From contig NZ_CP195158.1 of assembly GCF_051200825.1 (NCBI RefSeq), positions 1,302,001 to 1,366,000 on the forward strand: DNA of 64,000 nucleotides, in the 5' to 3' direction. This stretch comes from Formosa sp030427735 (GTDB lineage: Bacteria; Bacteroidota; Bacteroidia; Flavobacteriales; Flavobacteriaceae). Below, one piece after another: positions 27,771 to 33,771 of the stretch. The position numbers and the translations under genes are program-made. Below the pieces are notes generated by a model, which ran no database searches, was not told the DNA's origin, and worked only from the letters and a program-made list of their open reading frames with translations. Position 1 is the stretch's first letter, and every line of letters starts with the position of its first letter.

Positions 27771-27800
27771 AAAAAAGGCTTGTCGTGAATGACAAGCCTT
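27771..27800 (-). terminator. Trp attenuator: intrinsic terminator between leader peptide and trpE
   Basis: A 10-bp perfect stem (27775-27784 with 27791-27800, AAGGCTTGTC/GACAAGCCTT), a 6-base loop and a T tract on the minus strand (27771-27776 and beyond). It stands 15 bases before the trpE start and about 35 bases after the leader-peptide stop. A terminator placed ahead of the first structural gene is the hallmark of attenuation. I could not identify the competing antiterminator pairing by eye. Confidence 0.85.
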
Positions 27801-27834
27801 GTTATTTTTTATGTTTAAAATATACGTAATAGGT

Positions 27835-27897
27835 CTAGTTCACGAAGTTTGAGTTTCGAGAATTCCACCACCAAGTATGATTTAATATTGTGTTCAA
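27835..27897 (-). CDS. trpL: Putative trp leader peptide with three consecutive Trp codons
   Basis: A 20-codon frame that opens with TTG (27895-27897) and ends TAG. It has TGG TGG TGG at 27865-27873 (residues 9-11), then NSRNSNF. Three tandem Trp codons in a 20-residue frame between a good promoter and an intrinsic terminator cannot reasonably be chance. Ribosome stalling at these codons when charged tRNA-Trp is scarce would be the signal that lets transcription continue into trpE. The TTG start is my choice because no in-frame ATG exists; the true start is uncertain, the Trp run is not. Confidence 0.8.
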   Translation of the reverse strand: MNTILNHTWWWNSRNSNFVN

Positions 27898-27915
27898 TTG
27901 TTTACTTATTTGATT

Positions 27916-27946
27916 CAAATATAGGAATGTAAAATTAGTTTTCAAA
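27916..27946 (-). promoter_or_regulatory. Trp operon promoter
   Basis: On the minus strand TTTG (27943-27946) and TATATTTG (27916-27923) are separated by 19 bases. They match the Bacteroidota -33/-7 promoter pattern (TTTG, 17-20 bases, TAnnTTTG). The leader frame begins 18 bases after the -7 element. Confidence 0.75.
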
Positions 27947-27961
27947 TATTTTTTCAAAAAA

Positions 27962-28014
27962 ATGAAAATAAAAATTCCTGCAGTTCAAGACATTGCTTTT
28001 GAATCTGCAGGAAT
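27962..28014 (-). terminator. Intrinsic terminator after yceI
   Basis: 10-bp arms ATTCCTGCAG (27974-27983) and CTGCAGGAAT (28005-28014), extended inward by TTCAA/TTGAA with one bulged base. On the minus strand they are followed by TTTTTATTTTCATTTTTTT. It ends the marR-nitroreductase-yceI unit before the trp promoter. Confidence 0.82.
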
Positions 28015-28059
28015 CAGGTAATCACACAAATCTACTAGTCTACTGAATTAGGGGATCCA

Positions 28060-28626
28060 CTAGTATTTTAAAGTCACATTTAAATCGAACTCGTCGTAAA
28101 TAGCTTTATCTTGTAAATCGTCGAAAAAGCTAGCCGAACCGTATTTAATGTTGTATTTAGTTCTGTCTATTTTTAAAGCAGCAGTAGCTGTACCGTTATC
28201 GGCATTCATTTTAAAAGTTATAGGTTTAGTAATACCTTTAATAGTTAAATCTCCTGTAACGGTATATTCTGGCCCTTGACTTTCAACTTTAGTGAATTTT
28301 AAGGTTGCTGTTGGGAATTTTTCAACACCAAAGAAATCATCGTTTTTTAAATGACCGTCTAATTTCGCTTTCCAGTCACCTTCAAGATCTTTTGTGTTAA
28401 TAGTGGTCATATCCATAGTAAAATCGCCACCAGCTAAAGTTTTGCCATTAAAAACTAAGGTACCTTCTTTTAAGGTAATAGTTCCGTTATGTTCGCCAGT
28501 TACTTTGTGGCCAACCCATGTAATTTGACTTTCTTTTACGTTAACTTTTTTGTCTTTTAAAGTTGTGAATGATGCAAATGCAATAGCAATTAATAGTACA
28601 AATGCTGTTTTTACTGTGTTTTTCAT
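28060..28626 (-). CDS. YceI-family lipocalin-like periplasmic protein
   Basis: A 188-residue protein with a signal peptide (residues 1-20, ending FASFT) and the YceI domain: ESQITWVGHKVTGEHNGTITLKEG, GDFTMDMTTINTKDLEG, HLKNDDFFGVEKFPTATLKFTKV and TVTGDLTIKGITKPITF. These proteins form an eight-stranded barrel that binds polyisoprenoid-type lipids; the physiological role is unclear. It lies 26 bases downstream of the nitroreductase gene on the same strand, so it is probably under the same MarR control. Confidence 0.93.
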   Translation of the reverse strand: MKNTVKTAFVLLIAIAFASFTTLKDKKVNVKESQITWVGHKVTGEHNGTITLKEGTLVFNGKTLAGGDFTMDMTTINTKDLEGDWKAKLDGHLKNDDFFGVEKFPTATLKFTKVESQGPEYTVTGDLTIKGITKPITFKMNADNGTATAALKIDRTKYNIKYGSASFFDDLQDKAIYDEFDLNVTLKY

Positions 28627-28652
28627 GTTTTAATTTTTAGGTGTTTATTTAA

Positions 28653-29285
28653 TTATATAGTTGAAAACAATTCGTTTTCTGGTTTTCTTACTTTTTTGTA
28701 ATGTTGTGTTTCGTCTTCTGAAGCGCGATAGCCAAGGGTAATTACAACGGCGGCATTTAAATTCTCTTTGTCAAGGCCGAGTATTGTATTGTAAGCCGCG
28801 TTGTCGAAACCTTCCATAGGACACGCATCTATTTCTAACGATGCAGCGGCAGATAAAACATTACCCAAAGCAATGTAGGCTTGTTTTGCTGTCCAAGCAT
28901 TCTTGGCTTCGTTAGGTAATGCAATAACGTTAGATTTCATCATTTGCGAATACCCCTCTAGTTGGTCTAGCGGTAAACCGCGAGTTTCGCTAACATTATT
29001 AATGTAATCATCAACCAAAGAATCGTCTGCATCTGTCATGTTGGCTAATACCATCATGTGCGAAGCATCGGTAATTTGCGACTGGTTCCAAGACGCTGCC
29101 TTAAGTTTTTCGCGCGTGTCTTTATCTTCAATAATTAAAACTTTATACGGTTGTAGACCGTAAGACGATGCCGATAATTGAATAGCTTCTTTTAAAATAT
29201 TTAAATCAGCGTCAGAAATTTTTTTGTTGGGATCGAATTGTTTAGTTGCGTATCTCCAGTTTAGGTGTTTTAAGTATGTATTCAT
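28653..29285 (-). CDS. NAD(P)H-dependent FMN nitroreductase-family oxidoreductase
   Basis: A 210-residue nitroreductase-fold protein (NfsB-like). Typical FMN-site features are WRYATKQFDPNKKISDADL at the N-terminus, SASSYGLQPYKVLIIEDKDTREKL, and AKQAYIALGNVLSAAASLEIDACPMEGFD; the end is VITLGYRASEDETQHYKKVRKP. It should reduce nitro compounds, quinones or flavins with NAD(P)H. The marR gene is directly upstream, and a palindrome identical to the one before marR lies 23 bases ahead of this start, pointing to inducible control. Confidence 0.92.
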   Translation of the reverse strand: MNTYLKHLNWRYATKQFDPNKKISDADLNILKEAIQLSASSYGLQPYKVLIIEDKDTREKLKAASWNQSQITDASHMMVLANMTDADDSLVDDYINNVSETRGLPLDQLEGYSQMMKSNVIALPNEAKNAWTAKQAYIALGNVLSAAASLEIDACPMEGFDNAAYNTILGLDKENLNAAVVITLGYRASEDETQHYKKVRKPENELFSTI

Positions 29286-29307
29286 AATATTGTTGTTTTT
29301 ACATTAG

Positions 29308-29319
29308 TTGTATATACAA
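29308..29319 (-). promoter_or_regulatory. Candidate MarR operator before the nitroreductase gene
   Basis: The 12-bp perfect palindrome TTGTATATACAA. The same 12 bases form the core of the larger palindrome before marR (29804-29819). It lies between the marR stop and the nitroreductase start, overlapping a TACTTG -7-like sequence on the minus strand. Confidence 0.7.
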
Positions 29320-29340
29320 GTATTTTGATTTTAAAAAAAA

Positions 29341-29796
29341 TTACGAACGTAATTTTGTAAGTAAATAATTTAAGGTTTTTAATTCTTCGGTGTCTAAATT
29401 TGCTGTTAATTTGTTTTCGGTTTCCTCTATAATAGGGTCCATTTCTTTTAATAATTGTAAGCCTTGTTTAGTAATGTATATATCTACTTTGCGTCGGTTT
29501 TTTTCGCAAGTAAAACGTTCTACCAGACCTTTTAAAATTAACTTGTCTACAAGTCTTGTGGTATTACTCATTTTATAAACCATTCTGTCTTGTATGTCCT
29601 GTAAGTTTGCTGGACTTCCTTTTTTACCTCTTAATATACGAAGCACATTAAACTGTTCGTTAGAAAGATCGAAAGTTTTAAAAATACCGCCAATGGTTTC
29701 TTTAGCCCAAATACTAGAATAGGTTATGTTCAAAACCGTTTTCTTTTTAAGGGGGATGGGTTGCGATGATTTTAAGATGTCTTCTAACTCTTTCAT
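29341..29796 (-). CDS. MarR-family transcriptional regulator
   Basis: A 151-residue winged-helix protein. The DNA-binding region reads LSNEQFNVLRILRGKKGSPANLQDIQDRMVYKMSNTTRLVDKLILKGLVERFTCEKNRRKVDIYITKQG, with the wing at CEKNRRKVDI. I place the start at the ATG at 29794-29796 (MKELEDIL); a TTG seven codons upstream falls in the operator and is unlikely. It heads the unit marR-nitroreductase-yceI and is likely an autorepressor responding to a quinone, nitroaromatic or oxidative signal. There is a single Cys in the wing region, so redox sensing is possible but speculative. Confidence 0.9.
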   Translation of the reverse strand: MKELEDILKSSQPIPLKKKTVLNITYSSIWAKETIGGIFKTFDLSNEQFNVLRILRGKKGSPANLQDIQDRMVYKMSNTTRLVDKLILKGLVERFTCEKNRRKVDIYITKQGLQLLKEMDPIIEETENKLTANLDTEELKTLNYLLTKLRS

Positions 29797-29803
29797 ATAC
29801 AAT

Positions 29804-29819
29804 ATTTGTATATACAAAT
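29804..29819 (-). promoter_or_regulatory. Candidate MarR operator before marR
   Basis: The 16-bp perfect palindrome ATTTGTATATACAAAT, 8 bases upstream of the marR start. On the minus strand TACATTTG, a good -7 element, overlaps its edge. The core is shared with the operator at 29308-29319. Confidence 0.75.
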
Positions 29820-29909
29820 GTATAAATGATTTTTGGATTGGTCACTATAAATTCTATAATTTTTTGTTAAATAATAAAACCGCCTTTTTGTCTTCATTAT
29901 TTTTATAGC

Positions 29910-30449
29910 ATGAAACATTATTTATTATTATGCTTTTTAGTGTGCATGTCTTGTAAAGAATCCGCTAAAAAAACAGAAGCTTTAGTAGAGGAGGCACCTG
30001 TAGTAGAAACAGAAGTTGTTAAAGAAACTTCAGATTTAAAAGTTTATAATTTTACAGAAATAGAACCGCTGTTACATAAAACAGGAGATAAGATTTATGT
30101 GGTCAATTTTTGGGCAACTTGGTGTGCGCCTTGTGTTAAAGAGCTGCCATATTTCGAAAAAATTACTGAAGATTATGCCAATAAAGATGTAGAAGTGCTA
30201 TTGGTTAGTTTAGATTTTTCGAAACAATACGAGACTAAACTTATTCCGTTTATAAAAACACATCAACTAAAGTCGGAAGTTGTAGCGCTTAACGATCCAG
30301 ATTCTAATGCTTGGATCCCTAAAGTAGATCCTGAATGGTCTGGTTCTATTCCGGCCACAATTATTTATAAAGGAAACACACGCAAATTCTTCGAAAAATC
30401 GTTTACTTATGAAGAATTACAAACAGAAATTAATCAATTTTTAAATTAA
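29910..30449 (+). CDS. TlpA-like thioredoxin-fold lipoprotein
   Basis: A 179-residue protein with a lipoprotein signal (LCFLVCMSCKES, lipid-modified Cys near residue 15), an acidic linker, then a thioredoxin domain with active site NFWATWCAPCVKELPYFEKI. It should act as a membrane-anchored periplasmic thiol-disulphide reductase, as in cytochrome maturation or redox repair. The next thioredoxin-fold gene starts 5 bases after its stop, so the two form an operon. Confidence 0.9.
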   Translation: MKHYLLLCFLVCMSCKESAKKTEALVEEAPVVETEVVKETSDLKVYNFTEIEPLLHKTGDKIYVVNFWATWCAPCVKELPYFEKITEDYANKDVEVLLVSLDFSKQYETKLIPFIKTHQLKSEVVALNDPDSNAWIPKVDPEWSGSIPATIIYKGNTRKFFEKSFTYEELQTEINQFLN

Positions 30450-30454
30450 TACTT

Positions 30455-31066
30455 ATGAAAACTATCAAACACATGTCGGCTTTATTAGTGCTATTGGTAC
30501 TATCGGCCTTTGCGCCTGTAAAAGATACAGGCGGTTATAAAGTTGGAGATATTGCTACCGATTTTAAATTAAAAAACGTAGATGGAAAAATGGTGTCTTT
30601 AAAAGATTATAAAGATGCTAAAGGTTATATCGTCATTTTCACCTGTAATACCTGCCCGTATGCTGTGGCTTACGAAGATCGTATTATAGATTTAGATAAA
30701 AAGTATGCGGCTAAAGGATATCCTGTTGTGGCCATCATGCCAAACAATGTTAAAGTAAAACCTGCAGATAATTTAGACGCTATGAAGGTTAGGGCGGAAG
30801 AAAAAGGATTTACGTTCCCGTATTTAATAGATGCCGATCAAACTATTTATCCGCAATACGGAGCTACAAAAACACCACATGTATTCGTGCTTCAGAAAAC
30901 TAAAAAAGGAAATGAAGTAAAATATATAGGTGCTATTGACGATAATTTTGAAGATCCATCTGCTGTAAATACAAAATATGTAGAAAATGCTGTAGATGCA
31001 CTTTTAGAAGATAAAGCCATTAAAGAAACAGAAACCAAAGCTATTGGTTGTTCTATTAAAGTGTAG
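30455..31066 (+). CDS. Secreted thioredoxin-family protein with CNTCPY active site
   Basis: A 203-residue protein with an N-terminal signal (ends LSAFAPVK) and a peroxiredoxin/thioredoxin-like domain: GDIATDFKLKNVDGKMVSLKDYKDAKGYIVIFTCNTCPYAVAYEDRI. The CNTC pair replaces the usual CxxC of thioredoxin and is characteristic of a bacterial family close to AhpC/TSA-type proteins. KTPHVFVL holds the cis-Pro loop. It ends with CSIKV, adding a C-terminal Cys. Likely a periplasmic thiol oxidoreductase; the partner is unknown. Confidence 0.88.
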   Translation: MKTIKHMSALLVLLVLSAFAPVKDTGGYKVGDIATDFKLKNVDGKMVSLKDYKDAKGYIVIFTCNTCPYAVAYEDRIIDLDKKYAAKGYPVVAIMPNNVKVKPADNLDAMKVRAEEKGFTFPYLIDADQTIYPQYGATKTPHVFVLQKTKKGNEVKYIGAIDDNFEDPSAVNTKYVENAVDALLEDKAIKETETKAIGCSIKV

Positions 31067-31086
31067 TTAGCACATAAGCGAACTCG

Positions 31087-31124
31087 AAAAAAATCCGAAG
31101 TTATCTATTTCGGATTTTTTTTTT
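31087..31124 (+). terminator. Intrinsic terminator after the thioredoxin pair
   Basis: A 13-bp perfect stem (31087-31099 with 31109-31121, AAAAAAATCCGAA/TTCGGATTTTTTT), a 9-base loop and a following T tract. The A-rich left arm would also work on the opposite strand. Confidence 0.88.
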
Positions 31125-31175
31125 CGTTTATCTTTTATAAAACTTAAATTTGGATAAAAAATAAATAAACAAACT

Positions 31176-31490
31176 ATGGCAGATTTAACACAAGACGAAT
31201 GGGCAGAGCAATTAGAACAAGATGGTAATGCAGTAATTCTAGATGTAAGAACAGACGACGAAGTAGACCAAGGATACATTCCCAATGCAAAGCATATTGA
31301 TATTTATTTAGGAGACGAGTTTATTGCTCAAGTTGATGCGTTAGACAAAACTAAAAATTATTATGTGTATTGTCGTTCAGGAAAACGCAGTGCGCAAGCT
31401 TGTAGTATAATGAATCAGTTAGGCTTCGAGAATACTTATAATCTTTTGGGAGGTTTTATAGATTGGACAGGCGATATCGCCGAGCGCTAA
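31176..31490 (+). CDS. Cytoplasmic single-domain rhodanese
   Basis: A 104-residue rhodanese domain with no signal peptide: VILDVRTDDEVDQGYIPNAKHID, and the active-site loop YCRSGKRSAQACSIM with the persulphide-forming Cys. Such proteins carry sulphane sulphur from donors such as thiosulphate. A second, lipoprotein rhodanese follows 12 bases after its stop, giving one cytoplasmic and one periplasmic form. Confidence 0.92.
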   Translation: MADLTQDEWAEQLEQDGNAVILDVRTDDEVDQGYIPNAKHIDIYLGDEFIAQVDALDKTKNYYVYCRSGKRSAQACSIMNQLGFENTYNLLGGFIDWTGDIAER

Positions 31491-31502
31491 TTATAAGTAA
31501 CC

Positions 31503-31904
31503 ATGAGGAAACTAGTATATATTTGTATTACAGTAGTATTACTTTGCCAAGGATGTAAAGAATCGGAAACAGCTACAATAGAAGTTGTAACTTCCGAAGA
31601 GATGCAATCGCTATTAAGTTTAGATGAAGTACAGGTTGTAGATGTTAGAACACCCGAAGAGCGATTAACAGATGGTTACCTTAAAGCATCTCAAAACATC
31701 GATTATAATTCTCCAACCTTTGCAGAAGATATAGCGCTTTTAGATAAAACAAAACCAGTAGTTCTGTATTGCGGAGCTGGAGGCCGAAGCACTAAATGTG
31801 CTGAAAAATTAAAAGCGGCTGGTTTTGTGAAAATATACGATTTACAAGGTGGCATTTCGGAATGGAAGCACAAAGGCTATCCTGTTGAATATACTAATAA
31901 TTAA
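31503..31904 (+). CDS. Rhodanese-like lipoprotein
   Basis: A 133-residue protein with a lipoprotein signal (ITVVLLCQGCKES, lipid-modified Cys near residue 17) and one rhodanese domain: VQVVDVRTPEERLTDGYLKASQNIDY, with the active-site loop YCGAGGRSTKCAEKL. It should sit in the periplasm as a sulphur carrier or a sensor of reactive sulphur. It follows the cytoplasmic rhodanese and is probably co-transcribed with it. Confidence 0.9.
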   Translation: MRKLVYICITVVLLCQGCKESETATIEVVTSEEMQSLLSLDEVQVVDVRTPEERLTDGYLKASQNIDYNSPTFAEDIALLDKTKPVVLYCGAGGRSTKCAEKLKAAGFVKIYDLQGGISEWKHKGYPVEYTNN

Positions 31905-32237
31905 AAAAGAGGCTGTACAAGAAGTTTAACAGTGCGTCATTCTGTGCTTGACACAGAATCTCATTTTATTGGTCTCTGTCGTTAGTTAAAACTACGCACT
32001 TTTAATGCAAGACTTTCAGTTTCTATAAATTTTTTCCGCCACGAATGCACGAATATTTGACATAGTTTTTATAAAGAATATTAGTGTATTTGTGGCTAAG
32101 ATAAATACAAATAATTGGACTTCCAGTCTATAGTGGTTTATTTGAAATTAATAATTATGAAAATCTGAAATCGAAGATTCAACGAAGTTAAATAAATTCA
32201 GATTGACAAAAAACAATTTTTTAGACAGCCTCTTTTT
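31903..32237. repeat. Inverted-repeat-bounded element, long copy
   Basis: A 335-base gene-free segment bounded by the inverted repeats AAAAAAGAGGCTGT (31903-31916) and ACAGCCTCTTTTT (32225-32237). Inside are CGTCATTCTGTGCTTGACACAGAATCT (at 31935-31961, itself a dyad TTCTGTG/CACAGAA) and an AAATAAATTCAGATTGAC stretch near the right end. All of these recur, in reverse orientation, in the shorter copy at 56863-56990. No reading frame is visible. It looks like a non-autonomous (MITE-like) repeat that may also serve as a terminator. Confidence 0.75.
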
Positions 32238-32249
32238 ACTAAAATAATC

Positions 32250-33521
32250 TTATAAAAATTTAGGTTTTAAAACAAGCATGGCCCAAGCCCAGTTTTGAGT
32301 GTCGGCAGCTGTGTTTTCGCTTACGCCTTTAAGTTCGTACATGCCATCGCTAGCAAACATTTGCGAATACCCAACAGATATAGAGAATTCTTTAAATTTG
32401 TGGGAATATACCAAATCAACTTCTGTCCCTAGGTTTTTCTCGCCACTTGGTAACGCTTCATCTCCAGAGAAGTTAAGTAAGCTTACCAGTAAATTAGAGT
32501 GCTCTCCCAAAGTAAAAATGGAATTGATATGAAAATCAACAAGGCCAATAGAGTTAGCGTGATTACCAACATAAAAGTAATCCATGAATCCATTAAATTT
32601 ATGGTTGGTTCCGTATAAAGGAAAAAAGGCACTGGTTTCGTTAGCATCAGAATTCACATCGGTGCCACTTATTAATTCAAAACCAACACCTAGCTTAATT
32701 TTAGAGGTTATTTTATAATGCGCATCAAGGCCTACTAAATAGGCACTATTTACTTTTAAATTGCCTTGTTGTTTACCGGTTTGGAAATATATGTTTCCTG
32801 CAGCATCAAATTTATTTTTTTGGTAGCTAACATGAGCTCCCATTGTTTGAAGATTACTAATTCCGTCGGCATCATCATTTTCGTCAAATTCCTGAAATCC
32901 ATTATTAAGTAAGAGCACACTTAAATTAAACGTGTTCCATTGGCGATTAAAGTGAAGAAATTGCATGGTTTTGTACGAGAAAAAACCTGTAGTATGGTAT
33001 GTGTTGCCTGTATTCTGAAATCCTGAAATTTCGTCGTAATCCTGATTAAATGCCAAGCCTACATCTAAAGCTGTTTTTTCTTTACCAAATTGTAACAACA
33101 ATGCATCGTGATTTCTCCCTTGCTGTGCCCAATCTAATCCTCCTAAAATGCGCTGGTCGTCGTACGATAAAATTTGTCGGCCAGCTTTGGTATAAAAATT
33201 TTCCGAAATTTTAAAGTTAGCCCAAGCTTCAAAAATGGCAAACGAGTTGTTAACGTCTTTTGGTAATATTTGTCGGTTTTCTCCCCAAACTAAAACATCT
33301 TGAGCGCTAAAATATAATTCGTAAGTCTCTTTTTTAAATCCGAAATTCAACCTAGCTCTGGTTGAAATGCCATAACCAGGTTCTGTCTCTTGAGGAATAA
33401 TAGAACCAAAACCATGGCGATATTCTGTTCTAGGTCTAAATTCTCCGTCTATAGTAAATTGAGCAAAACAAACGGATGTTACTAAAATAATGAAAATGGT
33501 AAGTATTGATTTCTGTTGCAT
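32250..33521 (-). CDS. Outer-membrane porin of the alginate-export (AlgE) superfamily
   Basis: A 423-residue beta-barrel with a signal peptide (residues 1-20, ending VCFAQ). It matches the alginate-export family pattern: FRPRTEYRHGFG, GISTRARLNFGFKKETYELYFSAQDVLVWGE, AWANFKISENFYTKAGRQILSYDDQRILGGLDWAQQGRNHDALLLQF. In flavobacteria such porins often border nitrate or nitrite genes, and this one is divergent from nirB with a shared 250-base control region. Nitrate/nitrite or small-anion passage across the outer membrane is therefore a reasonable inference; alginate secretion is not implied. Confidence 0.82.
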   Translation of the reverse strand: MQQKSILTIFIILVTSVCFAQFTIDGEFRPRTEYRHGFGSIIPQETEPGYGISTRARLNFGFKKETYELYFSAQDVLVWGENRQILPKDVNNSFAIFEAWANFKISENFYTKAGRQILSYDDQRILGGLDWAQQGRNHDALLLQFGKEKTALDVGLAFNQDYDEISGFQNTGNTYHTTGFFSYKTMQFLHFNRQWNTFNLSVLLLNNGFQEFDENDDADGISNLQTMGAHVSYQKNKFDAAGNIYFQTGKQQGNLKVNSAYLVGLDAHYKITSKIKLGVGFELISGTDVNSDANETSAFFPLYGTNHKFNGFMDYFYVGNHANSIGLVDFHINSIFTLGEHSNLLVSLLNFSGDEALPSGEKNLGTEVDLVYSHKFKEFSISVGYSQMFASDGMYELKGVSENTAADTQNWAWAMLVLKPKFL

Positions 33522-33721
33522 ACCTAATGTTTTAAGGTTAGTGGTTTTTAAATTGGTTTAATAGACAATCTGCTTGATATCAGATTAATTATCCTAATAA
33601 AAATAATATTTTAAAACTAGAATCGAATCATTTCATTATTGATAATTTATATAGGCTTTGATTTCATTATTACTAAAAATACGTATTACGCTGTTTTTTT
33701 ATCTACTAAATATATTTTAAT

Positions 33722-33737
33722 TAAGTATTAATACTTA
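33722..33737. promoter_or_regulatory. Nitrate-island operator at the nirB promoter
   Basis: The perfect 16-bp palindrome TAAGTATTAATACTTA, 35 bases before nirB. Its last two bases are the first two of TATTTTTG (33736-33743), a -7 element. The identical 16-mer lies before narK (39971-39986) with the same overlap. Confidence 0.75.
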
Positions 33738-33771
33738 TTTTTGAATTAAGTAATAGAAAATAACTACGTAT

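Noticed and set aside
27757..27795. A longer trpE with 13 extra N-terminal residues
   Set aside because: The added codons lie inside the attenuator hairpin and do not resemble TrpE; the ATG at 27754-27756 gives the normal start.
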